From the NCBI GenBank assembly GCA_030538255.1, contig JAUNUI010000003.1, positions 1 to 51,247 of the forward strand: a DNA stretch of 51,247 nt. The letters run 5' to 3'. Below are positions 17,889 through 27,104 of the stretch, one piece after another. The notes beneath the pieces were generated by a model that was given only the letters and a program-made list of their open reading frames with translations, made no database searches and was not told the origin of the DNA. The DNA is from Pelistega sp. Lineage in GTDB: Bacteria; Pseudomonadota; Gammaproteobacteria; Burkholderiales; Burkholderiaceae_B. Numbering within the stretch: the stretch's first letter is position 1; the number at the start of each line of letters is the position of its first letter. The translations under genes were made by a program, and so were the position numbers.

Positions 17889-18744
17889 AGGCAATATTAG
17901 ACCAGTTAATCTATCAGATGCAGAAATGATTCTGGAATGGAGGAATCAGGATTCTGTTCGTCTGAACATGTATAACCATGAAACAATTAGTTTGGAAGAT
18001 CATCTATCGTGGTTTAAATCCATGTTAGAAAATAAAAGTTGTAGGTATTTTATCTACGAGCATGGTGGTGTTCCTTTAGGAGTTTTGTCTTTCTCTGAAA
18101 TTGATACAAAGAATAAAAAAGCCTCTTGGGCTTTCTACTCTGGCGACACAAGTATTAGAGGTATTGGATCAGAGATGGAGCAATTGGCATTATCATATGC
18201 ATTTAATGAACTTGAACTGCATAAATTGTGTTGTGAAGTTTTGGAGTTTAACACATCAGTTATTAGCTTTCACCGAAAGTTCGGATTTAAAATTGAGGGA
18301 GTTAAGAAGCAGGATTACCACAGAGGTGGAAAATATTATGACATTTATATGTTAGCTCTATTTAAAGAAGATTACCTTGAAACAATTAACAATAAGCCTC
18401 TAATAGAGAGGTCTTTTAGTTGGGATTTTGTTCTCACAGATCGCAAGATTAATGAACTTGTGAGTATCAAACATGAAATTGATAAAAAGTCTGTACTTAC
18501 ATCTTTAGTGATTGCTGAAATCTCACGTGTTTCTATAATGAAATACCCAGCGAAGAATGCAGAATGTTTATCTCAAAAAATAGTATATAACTCTCCTATT
18601 ACCTCAGATGTAGAATTTACTGGTAAAGCTAGTTTAAAAACACAAATAGGAAAATTTGCAATTATTGATTATAGTATTTTTCAAAATAACGAGCTTATAG
18701 TTAATTGTGAATCTGAGTTTATCTTACATGATGGATTTAATTAA
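17881..18744 (+). CDS. pseH: PseH N-acetyltransferase with an extra C-terminal domain
   Basis: N-terminal GNAT domain (about residues 1-165) that should acylate the 4-amino group of the PseC product using acetyl-CoA. EWRNQDSVRLNMYNH, the pyrophosphate-loop region RGIGSEMEQLALSYAF and the FHRKFGFKIEG strand are typical PseH. PseH proteins usually stop near 165-200 residues; this one has 287. The added 120 residues (about 166-287) have alternating strands, an opening SWDFVLTDRKINELV helix-like segment and a late VEFTGKASLKTQIGKFAI / ELIVNCESEFIL strand pair. This recalls a HotDog fold of the MaoC/thioesterase type. That assignment is inference and no catalytic residue is evident. There is no frameshift, so the fusion looks genuine. 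Confidence 0.85.
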   Translation: MIKGNIRPVNLSDAEMILEWRNQDSVRLNMYNHETISLEDHLSWFKSMLENKSCRYFIYEHGGVPLGVLSFSEIDTKNKKASWAFYSGDTSIRGIGSEMEQLALSYAFNELELHKLCCEVLEFNTSVISFHRKFGFKIEGVKKQDYHRGGKYYDIYMLALFKEDYLETINNKPLIERSFSWDFVLTDRKINELVSIKHEIDKKSVLTSLVIAEISRVSIMKYPAKNAECLSQKIVYNSPITSDVEFTGKASLKTQIGKFAIIDYSIFQNNELIVNCESEFILHDGFN

Positions 18745-19782
18745 ATGAAAATTAACAATAGAAAAATTGGACAAGAATGTTCTCCATATATTATTGCTGA
18801 ATTATCAGCTAATCATAATGGCAGTTTAGACACAGCGCTTAAAATAATTGAACAAGCAAAAATTTGTGGTGCTGATGCTGTAAAACTCCAAACATACAAG
18901 GCCGATACCATAACATTAAACAGCCAAAATGAAGATTTTATGATTCGTGGCGGCTTGTGGGATGGCCAATCATTATATGAGTTGTATGAGAAAGCTCATA
19001 TGCCTTGGGATTGGCATAAGCCCTTATTTGATTTTGCCCGTACATTAGATATCACAATTTTTAGCTCACCATTTGATCGTACAGCAGTAGACTTATTAGA
19101 GGATCTAAATGCACCTGCATATAAGATTGCTTCATTTGAAGCAGTGGATTTACCTCTGATTAAATATGTTGCCTCAACTGGTAAACCAATGATTATCTCT
19201 ACGGGAATGGCAGACAAGGAAGAAATCTCCGAAGCTATCCAAGCTGCATACGATGGTGGTTGTAAAGAACTAGCAGTTTTGCACTGTGTAAGTGGTTATC
19301 CGGCACCTGCTGAGGATTATAACTTATTGACAATCAGAGATATGATTGATAGTTTTAAAATTCCAGTAGGATTATCAGATCATACGTTAGATAACACTAC
19401 AGCGATCGCTTCGGTTGTGCTTGGAGCTTCAATAATTGAGAAACACTTTACATTGGATCGCAATGGTGGTGGGCCAGATGATAGTTTCTCTCTAGAGCCA
19501 GCTGACCTAAAGCAATTATGTGATGGTGCTAAGACGGCTTGGTCGGCTTTAGGAAACGTAGATTATGGCAGGAAATCAAGTGAACAGGGAAATGCACAAT
19601 TTAGAAGGTCTTTGTATTTTGTTAAAGACATGAAAGCGGGTGATGTTATTGATGAAACCTGTATTCGTAGTGTGAGACCTGGATATGGTTTGGCACCTAA
19701 ATATTTTGAACAATTAGTAGGTAAACGCGTTAAAACAAATATTAAACGCAATACTCCAACAAATTCGCAGCTTATTGAGTAA
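18745..19782 (+). CDS. pseI: Pseudaminic acid synthase PseI
   Basis: Condenses the PseG product with phosphoenolpyruvate to form pseudaminic acid. The NeuB-type TIM barrel begins with the conserved YIIAELSANHNGSLDTAL and has ADAVKLQTYKADT, the FDRTAVDLLEDL stretch and IIEKHFTLDRNGGGPDDSFS. An antifreeze-like SAF domain follows, about residues 285-345 (RRSLYFVKDMKAGDVI, RPGYGLAPKYFEQLVG). The 345-residue length is standard. The stop codon overlaps the start of the flippase gene by one base. Confidence 0.96.
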   Translation: MKINNRKIGQECSPYIIAELSANHNGSLDTALKIIEQAKICGADAVKLQTYKADTITLNSQNEDFMIRGGLWDGQSLYELYEKAHMPWDWHKPLFDFARTLDITIFSSPFDRTAVDLLEDLNAPAYKIASFEAVDLPLIKYVASTGKPMIISTGMADKEEISEAIQAAYDGGCKELAVLHCVSGYPAPAEDYNLLTIRDMIDSFKIPVGLSDHTLDNTTAIASVVLGASIIEKHFTLDRNGGGPDDSFSLEPADLKQLCDGAKTAWSALGNVDYGRKSSEQGNAQFRRSLYFVKDMKAGDVIDETCIRSVRPGYGLAPKYFEQLVGKRVKTNIKRNTPTNSQLIE

Positions 19783-20978
19783 TGCGTATTTTAAAGGATA
19801 GTTTTATTTATATGTTTGGGGAGCTTTTGTCAAAAAGCCTCCCTTTCCTTATGTTGCCCTATTTGACAAGGAAGTTGGGACCAGAAGGTTTTGGTGAGCT
19901 ATCATTGTATTTAGTGTGGCTGTCTTTACTTGGTATCTTAATTGGGTTAAGTCAAGAAGGAGCAATTAGTCGTTATTACTATTTTTATGGTAAGAGATTT
20001 TTGAAAGGAGTGTATTTATCAGGATATTTATATAGTAGTGTAGTTTCTAGTGTGTTATTGGTGATTAGTTGGATCTGTAATTCAGAAATAATGGCATACC
20101 TTATAATCACTTCAATGTTTGCATCGATGTTAAATGTACAGCTTTCATTGCGCCAATGCCAAAAGGAAGCAAAAAAATATGTAAGTATCCAGCTACTCTA
20201 TTCTTTTTTTACAGTAGTCTTCACTGTTATTGTCCTTGAATATATAGCGTATGATCTTGTAGAGGGAAGAGTAGTTTCTATACTTTTTGCAAATTTAGTA
20301 GCATTTTCACTTAGCTATGCTTTAGCTGCGAAAAGTAGTTTGCAGATACAAGGTATTGGGCTGACTCCATTAAAACTAAAATTAAGTTTGACTTATGTTT
20401 TAAGTTTTGGAATGCCTCTAGTTTTTCATCACTTGAGTATTTTTGCAAAAGGGCAATTAGATAGATTATTTATTTATGATGTCTATAGCGCTTCAGAACT
20501 AGGGGTTTATTCTGCTGCGGTACAAATAGCAGCTGTAGTTCCAGTTGTTTTAATGGCTTTGAATAAAGCTGTTGTGCCTTATTATTACGAGAGTCTTAAG
20601 AATAATAAAATTACTTTAGCTAAAATAAAAAAAATCACATTGCTATCATTGCCTTTAGTTTTTATTCCAGTGATAGTTGCTTATTTACTCCCTCAAGCTT
20701 TGTATACATTGATATTGGGGTCAGGCTATGAGGAAGCAAAATATTTTACAGTGCTATATGTCCTTGGATTTATGTTAAATCTACCATATTTTATTATTGT
20801 TAATTATTATTTCTATATAGGAAAGACCGCCCAAATATCAAAAAATAATATAATATCTGCAGTGATTTATATTATTATTTTATATGTGACTCTTGGTTTT
20901 GGTATTGAGTATGTTCCGTTTGCTTTAATATTTAGTAATCTATTTCTGATATTGATATTAGTGAAAGTGGCAAGATAA
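19782..20978 (+). CDS. wzx: Wzx-type polysaccharide flippase
   Basis: Integral membrane exporter of the MOP superfamily that moves undecaprenyl-diphosphate-linked repeat units across the inner membrane. The 398 residues form about twelve hydrophobic helices. The N-terminal MFGELLSKSLPFLMLPYLTRKLGPEGFGEL is the most recognisable Wzx signature. The middle FAKGQLDRLFIYDVYSASELGVYSAAVQIA is also typical (a charged patch, then a helix). The gene overlaps pseI and the next transferase by one base each. Specificity for a Pse-containing unit is inferred from context. Confidence 0.88.
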   Translation: MRILKDSFIYMFGELLSKSLPFLMLPYLTRKLGPEGFGELSLYLVWLSLLGILIGLSQEGAISRYYYFYGKRFLKGVYLSGYLYSSVVSSVLLVISWICNSEIMAYLIITSMFASMLNVQLSLRQCQKEAKKYVSIQLLYSFFTVVFTVIVLEYIAYDLVEGRVVSILFANLVAFSLSYALAAKSSLQIQGIGLTPLKLKLSLTYVLSFGMPLVFHHLSIFAKGQLDRLFIYDVYSASELGVYSAAVQIAAVVPVVLMALNKAVVPYYYESLKNNKITLAKIKKITLLSLPLVFIPVIVAYLLPQALYTLILGSGYEEAKYFTVLYVLGFMLNLPYFIIVNYYFYIGKTAQISKNNIISAVIYIIILYVTLGFGIEYVPFALIFSNLFLILILVKVAR

Positions 20979-21919
20979 TGACGCAGAATAATAATTTATT
21001 TATTTGTTTTACCCCCCTACAGATTTTGATTGCAAGAAAAATTATTGAACAAGATCGATGTGATAATGTTAGTTTCATTGTGTTTTATTATTTAAAAACC
21101 AAGAAATTCGATCATTATATAAATTTGTTGAGAAAGGATTATCCAGTAAAAGACTTTCAAATCAAATCAACCACTAAACTACAAAGATTTGCAGATTTAT
21201 TATCATGGAAGAAATATTTACAAGAACATGATTTTCATGTGGATTCCATATATTTGGCGAGCATAGATAATCCGTTTGTTTTGATATCTCTATCCAATAT
21301 TCAGTTTAATAAGTTGTATACATTTGACGATGGTCTAGCGAATTTAAATTATAAAGGAGTTTATTATATTTATAGGGAAAATTCATTTCAAAAATTGATG
21401 AAAATATTGTTGGGGATACGTTGGGATATTAAAAAAATAAAGAATAATTTATTAAGCCACTATACGATATACCCAGATCAAAGGAACATAAGTAATCGCA
21501 TTATGAATTTATTTTTGCAACGTGTTGTCTCCTCTGATAGCAAGCTTCCCAAATTGAAAGTTTTTGTTGGTCAACCTTTAGGACCCATAGATAAATATTT
21601 TTCAGTTTATTATCTTAATGAAGTCTTGAGGAAATTAGACGTTGATTATTATATTCCTCATCCTAGAGAAGAATATAACTTATACAAAACTAAATATCTT
21701 GATTCGGACTTAATTATCGAGGATCTATATCTTGAACTATCAAAGAAATATAATGTGGTATTCTATACTTTTTTTAGTACGGCTTTAATAAATATAAAAA
21801 TGATGGATTCAAACTGTACTATGTACTTTGTTTATGATGATTATTTAATGAATAAGTATAGTGAATTATATGCCATTTTTAAGCGTGCAAATATAAAAGG
21901 TCATTTATTACATAGTTAG
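20978..21919 (+). CDS. GT52-family glycosyltransferase, candidate pseudaminyltransferase
   Basis: GT52 includes the Neisseria Lst lipooligosaccharide α-2,3-sialyltransferase and related enzymes that use CMP-nonulosonates. This 313-residue protein shows the family's N-terminal FICFTPLQILIARKI, the YTFDDGLANL motif (DDG at 117-119) and YYIPHPREEY (HPRE at 228-231), which together are characteristic. The C-terminal part is A+T-rich and divergent. Since all CMP-Pse enzymes are encoded immediately upstream and the neighbouring transferases are GT14 and GT2, this is the best candidate to transfer pseudaminic acid in the cytoplasm. Sialic acid synthesis genes are absent from the window. Donor assignment is inference. 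Confidence 0.75.
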   Translation: MTQNNNLFICFTPLQILIARKIIEQDRCDNVSFIVFYYLKTKKFDHYINLLRKDYPVKDFQIKSTTKLQRFADLLSWKKYLQEHDFHVDSIYLASIDNPFVLISLSNIQFNKLYTFDDGLANLNYKGVYYIYRENSFQKLMKILLGIRWDIKKIKNNLLSHYTIYPDQRNISNRIMNLFLQRVVSSDSKLPKLKVFVGQPLGPIDKYFSVYYLNEVLRKLDVDYYIPHPREEYNLYKTKYLDSDLIIEDLYLELSKKYNVVFYTFFSTALINIKMMDSNCTMYFVYDDYLMNKYSELYAIFKRANIKGHLLHS

Positions 21920-21986
21920 TGCTAGCCTAATAATTAGATTTTGATTTGGTGGCAAAAAATTGTGTACTTTCTGAGTGTGGACAAAA

Positions 21987-23093
21987 ATGCTAAAAGTTAA
22001 TGTAATAGTTCAATTAACTATTATTTTGCAGTGTATATTTTATTTTCTATATGTGGTATATGGTACTCATGCTTATCTTATAGCTTGTTTTCTTTGTATG
22101 CCAATCATTTTTTTACTTACATGTTACCAGCATAAACTGCGGCAAACTGAAATAGCCTATATCATTTCTGTATTTTTTCTCTTCGCAATTACTAGTCTGC
22201 TATCAAAAACTTATCCATATTTTATATCTCAATATAATTTAATTTATGCAGCTGTTGCCTTAGGAACTGCTTTCGCATTATATAAAATAAAAGATATAAA
22301 AAATCTAACGAAATCCTTATTTTTCTTGTATTCGATGTTTTTGATGTTTGTTTTTTGGGATTTGGGAATTGCAGCTGATGAGGCATATAACGAGGTATTT
22401 TATCAGTCCAGCCGAAATTATTTAAGTGGGATAATAATATTTTTATCTATTGGAGTAGGGGTAGCATATATAAAAAATAATGATGAACAACCTATTTTAA
22501 TTTACGCAATTAGTTTTCTATTTTGTGTGCTTTTGTACGGGCGTACTGGCATATTGCTGTCATTCACTTTACTTGCATTTTCTATCTTTCAAAAGAATAA
22601 GTTTGCATCTGTATTTTTGATGCTGGTAGGGCTAGTTGTTTTTTTTGTGGCAGATGGTTGGAGTTATCTGGTTGAGGTATTTACTACTAAAACTAATTTT
22701 TCTAGGGGTTTTGAGTCTACTAGAACAGTAATGCTGGATGAGTACATGACAAGTATGAACAGTCTTGAGAATATTTTGTGGGGGAGTAATTTTAATGAAT
22801 GTTGTAAGACTATTGTTAATTTTGATATGAACCCCCACAACTCATTTATTATGGGACATACGCGATATGGATTATTACATACGATTATGTCCTTAGGCAT
22901 ATTGCTTTATATTTTCTCAACAAAAAGATTAGAATATATTGTTCTCTCATCTGTAATATATGCACGTTATGCTCTTGATATCATGGGTTTATTTACCTTT
23001 TATGATATCTATATTTTTTTAATGGTATTTTTGGCATATAAATATAAGAAGTCTTTAAAATGCAGTTACCCTAAAGAAAGACAATATATATAA
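21987..23093 (+). CDS. wzy: Wzy-type repeat-unit polymerase (putative)
   Basis: A 368-residue polytopic membrane protein with about ten hydrophobic segments and a periplasmic loop around GWSYLVEVFTTKTNFSRGFESTRTVMLDEYM. It also has MNPHNSFIMGHTRYGLLHTI, which resembles the HN-containing loop of Wzy proteins. Wzy polymerases are poorly conserved, so the call rests on topology, the loop motif and position between wzx and transferase genes. The frame opens at a GTG (21975), but the ATG at 21987 directly precedes the first membrane helix and is preferred. The gene is strongly A+T-rich. Confidence 0.75.
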   Translation: MLKVNVIVQLTIILQCIFYFLYVVYGTHAYLIACFLCMPIIFLLTCYQHKLRQTEIAYIISVFFLFAITSLLSKTYPYFISQYNLIYAAVALGTAFALYKIKDIKNLTKSLFFLYSMFLMFVFWDLGIAADEAYNEVFYQSSRNYLSGIIIFLSIGVGVAYIKNNDEQPILIYAISFLFCVLLYGRTGILLSFTLLAFSIFQKNKFASVFLMLVGLVVFFVADGWSYLVEVFTTKTNFSRGFESTRTVMLDEYMTSMNSLENILWGSNFNECCKTIVNFDMNPHNSFIMGHTRYGLLHTIMSLGILLYIFSTKRLEYIVLSSVIYARYALDIMGLFTFYDIYIFLMVFLAYKYKKSLKCSYPKERQYI

Positions 23094-23214
23094 TATTATA
23101 ACCTCTTTACGAAGGTCTAAAGTTTATTGAAGTGTATTTGAACGAAGCACTTATTTATCCAAATTACAATAAAATATTTATAGCGTAGATGTAGCTTAAG
23201 AAATTGCCCTTGCC

Positions 23215-24027
23215 ATGAAAATATGTTTTTTAGTTCTTACACACAAACCAATAGAGTATATACTTAAGCTAGCATCTGATAATCCAGAGTTTAAGTTCTA
23301 TGTTCATTACGATCAAAAAAGTGATATCAATAAAATCTCTGTAAGAGCCATAAATAATGTCTCTTTTATTGAACAAAGAGAAGACGTAAAGTGGGCTGGA
23401 TTCAGTATGGTTCGCGCTACACTGAACTTGATAAAGTTTGCTTTGGCAGACTCTAAGGAAAATGAGTTCTTTCATTTATTGAGCGGCGATGATGTTCTTC
23501 TTACGAAACAACTTAGTTGGAACGATCATACTATTTTTATGGAATGTATTGATTCACTTCGACATAACTATCGAACCAGATTTTTCGCACCACATGCTGA
23601 TACTAAATATACGCGAAGTTTTTTAGGGAAGGTGTTAACTCAGATCTATAAATTAATAGATAAAACTTTTCCTCAAAAAGGAAAAGCTTATAAATTTGGT
23701 AGCCAATGGTTTTCGATTAGAAGGGGGGAATTAGAACTAATGATGAACTCCATTACACAAGAAGATATTGATTTTTTCCGTAAAAAATTATGTCCAGATG
23801 AACATTTTTTCCAGTATTTAATTATGAAAAATAATTTACTAAGCAAAATATCGAGTGAAGGGAATAAACGTAATATTGTTTTCGACCAAAATTTTCAACG
23901 TGGATCGAGCCCTATATTTTTAAGTAAAACTCAATTAGTAGATGCCAAAAAATCTGGTTTTTGGTTTAGTAGAAAAGTAAAGCCTGAAGTTATGGATGAG
24001 TTTTATCAATATCTCAAAGATGAATAA
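23215..24027 (+). CDS. GT14-family β-1,6-N-acetylglucosaminyltransferase-like protein
   Basis: Resembles bacterial members of the core-2/I-branching enzyme family, inverting transferases that do not need a metal ion. The 270 residues begin MKICFLVLTHKP with HYDQKSD. They have the VKWAGFSMVRATLNLIKFAL helix, the HLLSGDDVLL motif, the acceptor-side GSQWFSIRRGELELMM and the CPDEHFFQYLI block with the presumed catalytic acidic residue. About 120 bp of A+T-rich sequence with no visible terminator separate it from wzy. The 3' end overlaps the next transferase by 8 bp. It probably adds one sugar to the capsule or O-antigen repeat. Confidence 0.82.
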   Translation: MKICFLVLTHKPIEYILKLASDNPEFKFYVHYDQKSDINKISVRAINNVSFIEQREDVKWAGFSMVRATLNLIKFALADSKENEFFHLLSGDDVLLTKQLSWNDHTIFMECIDSLRHNYRTRFFAPHADTKYTRSFLGKVLTQIYKLIDKTFPQKGKAYKFGSQWFSIRRGELELMMNSITQEDIDFFRKKLCPDEHFFQYLIMKNNLLSKISSEGNKRNIVFDQNFQRGSSPIFLSKTQLVDAKKSGFWFSRKVKPEVMDEFYQYLKDE

Positions 24028-24853
24028 CATGAATTTTTCGGTATTAATGTCCTTATATTATAAGGAAGATAAAGATTTTCTGAATGACTGTTTTGACAGT
24101 ATTTGGATAAGACAATCGGTTAAACCAACCGAAATTGTTTTAGTTCTTGATGGTCCTATTGGGGTAGAGTTAGAAAGCTGTATTGAGAGATGGAAAGAAA
24201 CAATTGGAGAGCAATTAAAAATTATTCCACTCGAAAAGAATGTAGGCTTAGGCAATGCTTTAAATGAGGGTTTAAAGCATTGTTTGTATGAATGGGTTTT
24301 CCGTATGGATACCGATGATGTATGTGTACCTAATCGATTTGAGCAACAGATAAGTTTTATAAAGAATAATTCTGAAGTAGTGTTGTTTGGCGGGCAGATT
24401 ATTGAGTTTAATTTACATCCAGAGGATGGGGACAAGCTTAAGCCTGTTCCTATAACAAATGCAGAGATTGTGGATTTTTCAAAAAAAAGGAATCCGTTTA
24501 ATCACATGACAGTTGCTTATCGACGAGATTTGATTTTGAGCTTAGGAGGATATCAACATCATTTATTTATGGAGGATTACAATTTGTGGTTACGAGTGAT
24601 TTCTACCGGATATAAGGTAGCTAATATTGTCAATGTTTTAGTTTATGCTAGGGTTGGTAATGGGATGCATGCTAGACGAAGAGGTCTAACGTATATTAGG
24701 AGTGAGAAACAGTTATTAGATTTGAAACGCAGTCTTGAACTGCAGTCAATGCCTTCAGCTTATATGGTTTTTATTCTAAGGTCAGTTGTTCGCTTTGTAC
24801 CTAGTAATCTCTTGTCATTTATCTATAATAAGCTCTTAAGAAAAAACAGTTAA
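24020..24853 (+). CDS. GT2-family glycosyltransferase
   Basis: GT-A fold inverting transferase. The 277-residue protein starts NFSVLMSLYYKEDKDFL. It has VLVLDGPIG, LEKNVGLGNALNEGL and the metal-binding FRMDTDDVCVPNRFE with DTDD as the DxD motif, then a YRRDLILSLGGYQHHLFMEDYNLWLR block typical of repeat-unit transferases. The frame extends back to 23996, but the ATG at 24020 overlaps the GT14 stop by 8 bp in the usual coupled way. A hydrophobic C-terminal stretch suggests membrane association. Sugar specificity is unknown. Confidence 0.87.
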   Translation: MNNMNFSVLMSLYYKEDKDFLNDCFDSIWIRQSVKPTEIVLVLDGPIGVELESCIERWKETIGEQLKIIPLEKNVGLGNALNEGLKHCLYEWVFRMDTDDVCVPNRFEQQISFIKNNSEVVLFGGQIIEFNLHPEDGDKLKPVPITNAEIVDFSKKRNPFNHMTVAYRRDLILSLGGYQHHLFMEDYNLWLRVISTGYKVANIVNVLVYARVGNGMHARRRGLTYIRSEKQLLDLKRSLELQSMPSAYMVFILRSVVRFVPSNLLSFIYNKLLRKNS

Positions 24854-24946
24854 ACCGTTAGAAAGTGACCGTTTGGGTTAAACAAGCATATCATATATGA
24901 TAGAAGGATTGTCTTGCATCAGTTTACTAAAATTGGATTTATTAAT

Positions 24947-25828
24947 ATGATTAAAAAAGCTATTCTACCAGTAGCTGGCTTAGGTACACGCTTTTTACCG
25001 GCCAGCAAATCCATTCCTAAGGAAATGGTTACTGTTGTTGACCGGCCGGCTATTGAGTACGTAGTTAAAGAAGCTATTGCTGCAGGTATTGAGCAGATTA
25101 TTTTTGTAACGCACTCTTCTAAGAGTTCCATCGAGAATTATTTCGATCGTAATTTTGAGCTAGAAACAACTTTAACCCAAAAGAATAAACCTGATTTGCT
25201 GAAAGAAATCACTGATATTATTCCTTCGCATGTGAGTGTGGTAAGTGTACGTCAACCCCAACCATTGGGTTTGGGGCATGCTGTACTATGTGCTAAGTCA
25301 GTGGTGGGCAATGAGCCTTTCGCTGTCTTGTTACCTGATGTATTAGTTAAGTCAGAAGTGACAGAGCGAAATGATCTTGCCCTAATGAATCAGCGATTTC
25401 TTGAAACGAAAGCTGCTCAAATTATGGTAGAAGCAGTTCCAGATCATATGGTGGATCAATACGGTATCGTTGATGTTGCTCATGTCCCAGGTGAGGGTCA
25501 AAGCATTGTCATGCAAGGTATAGTTGAAAAACCAGTTATTGGATCAGCACCATCGAATTTATCAGTGGTTGGTCGCTATGTACTACCAGCAAGAGTTATG
25601 GAGTTATTAGAAGTTACTCCTAAAGGTGCGGGTAATGAAATCCAGCTAACTGATGCGATTGCCATGTTGCAGAAAGAAGAAGCGGTCGAAGCTTATCGCA
25701 TGAAGGGGCAAACCTTTGACTGTGGTAGTAAGCTAGGTTATTTAAAAGCTATTTTACATTATGGCATTGACCACCCGCATTTAGGGCAGGAATTTAAGTT
25801 GTTGATTCAAGAGTTAAACAGATCGTAG
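24947..25828 (+). CDS. galU: UTP–glucose-1-phosphate uridylyltransferase
   Basis: Makes UDP-glucose from UTP and glucose-1-phosphate, the precursor for UDP-galactose (GalE below) and UDP-glucuronate. The nucleotide-binding N-terminus KKAILPVAGLGTRFLPASKS is intact, as are PKEMVTVVDRPAIEYVVKEA, the VRQPQPLGLGHAVLCA segment and the GNEIQLTDAI block. The 293-residue length is standard. The open frame starts at a TTG (24914), but the ATG at 24947 gives the family N-terminus. It begins the sugar-supply module galU-ugd-pgi. The ugd-like gene follows 7 bp downstream. Confidence 0.95.
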   Translation: MIKKAILPVAGLGTRFLPASKSIPKEMVTVVDRPAIEYVVKEAIAAGIEQIIFVTHSSKSSIENYFDRNFELETTLTQKNKPDLLKEITDIIPSHVSVVSVRQPQPLGLGHAVLCAKSVVGNEPFAVLLPDVLVKSEVTERNDLALMNQRFLETKAAQIMVEAVPDHMVDQYGIVDVAHVPGEGQSIVMQGIVEKPVIGSAPSNLSVVGRYVLPARVMELLEVTPKGAGNEIQLTDAIAMLQKEEAVEAYRMKGQTFDCGSKLGYLKAILHYGIDHPHLGQEFKLLIQELNRS

Positions 25829-25835
25829 GTTCGTG

Positions 25836-27104
25836 ATGAATGTTGCAATTTTTGGTAGAACCTTATATGCGGGGGTGATGTCTGCGCTGTTGGCTGAGTG
25901 CGGTCATAAGGTATTTTGGTGTGATGTATTTGATAATGATATTAAAACCTTGCCGTCAGATGGTGAGCTATTTCAAGAAACCTCACTTTCTCAATTATTA
26001 GCTAAAGTGCAGACTAATGGTTTTTTGCAGTACAGTGAGTTATCTACTTTGCCACTAGATATTGATGCTTATCTTTTTAGTCTTAACCAAACTGAAGAAG
26101 CTGTAGGACACACAGTTTTAGAACAACTCAGACAGCATGTAGGAATTAGCTCTAAGTTAATGATTAATGCATCAACGCTAGGATTAAATGGCACCGAGCG
26201 TTTAAAGCAAAACTTGCCTAATGCTGATTGGGTGTATTTACCTGATATGGTTCAAGAAGGCAATGCCATACATAGCATTACACAAGCAAAGCACCTTATA
26301 GTTGGTTGCGATGAGTTAAGCGCACAAATACAAATTCAAGAGTTGCTTAGGCCATTATATCCCCGCGCTCAACAATATATTTTTATGCCTGTTCTTGATG
26401 CTGAGTTCACTAAGCTCAGTATTTCAGGAATGTTAGCAACACGTATTAGTTACATTAATGATTTAGCTGTTGTGGCTGAGAAGTTAGGTATTGATATTGA
26501 GCTAGTACGACAGGGGATGGCTTCTGATAGTCGCATTGGATCGTCTTATATGTTTCCTGGTGCTGGCTTTGGCGGAGAGAACTTCACCCATGATATCTTA
26601 ACTTTAGCTAACACTGTTTCTAATACAGGGGTTAAGAGCCAACTATTGGCCCAAGTATGGGATATTAATGAACAGCAAAAAGAACTGCTATTTAGGAAAT
26701 TATGGAATTATTTCTCAGGTGATCTAAGCGGTAAGACGGTAGCAATATGGGGGGCGGCCTTTAAAGAAAATACATTCCGCACCAAGCAATCACCAGTTCA
26801 TATAATGTTAGCTGCCTTATGGGCTCAGGGTGTGATTGTGAAATTACATGACCCTCAAGCTTTAACAGAAATTGCACATGAATATGGACCTCGTGATGAT
26901 TTGATTCTTTGTGAGGATCAATATGAAGCATGCAAGGATGCTTCTGCACTTTGCTTATTAACTGCTTGGAAACAATATTGGAGTTTAGACTATTCAACCT
27001 TAATGAAAGAAATGGAGCATCCGCTTATTTTAGATGGCCGCAATATTTATAACCCAGAATATGTAAGAGCACAGGGTTTTAACTATATAGGAGTTGGTCG
27101 CTAA
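25836..27104 (+). CDS. UDP-glucose/GDP-mannose dehydrogenase family protein lacking the catalytic Cys
   Basis: By position and overall similarity this is a UDP-glucose 6-dehydrogenase homologue (422 residues): NAD-binding start, central dimer helix [34 protein letters not shown], and C-terminal [16 protein letters not shown]. The catalytic motif should read G-G-x-C-F/L-P-K-D. Here it is G-G-E-N-F-T-H-D, so the Cys is Asn249 (codon AAC at 26580-26582, two changes from a Cys codon) and the Pro-Lys pair is Thr-His. The N-terminal dinucleotide motif is also unusual (FGRTLYAG instead of GxGYVG). Four-electron oxidation to UDP-glucuronate by the known mechanism should be impossible. It may be a pseudoenzyme or have changed chemistry. 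The ATG at 25836 follows TAGG at good spacing. Confidence 0.8.
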   Translation: MNVAIFGRTLYAGVMSALLAECGHKVFWCDVFDNDIKTLPSDGELFQETSLSQLLAKVQTNGFLQYSELSTLPLDIDAYLFSLNQTEEAVGHTVLEQLRQHVGISSKLMINASTLGLNGTERLKQNLPNADWVYLPDMVQEGNAIHSITQAKHLIVGCDELSAQIQIQELLRPLYPRAQQYIFMPVLDAEFTKLSISGMLATRISYINDLAVVAEKLGIDIELVRQGMASDSRIGSSYMFPGAGFGGENFTHDILTLANTVSNTGVKSQLLAQVWDINEQQKELLFRKLWNYFSGDLSGKTVAIWGAAFKENTFRTKQSPVHIMLAALWAQGVIVKLHDPQALTEIAHEYGPRDDLILCEDQYEACKDASALCLLTAWKQYWSLDYSTLMKEMEHPLILDGRNIYNPEYVRAQGFNYIGVGR

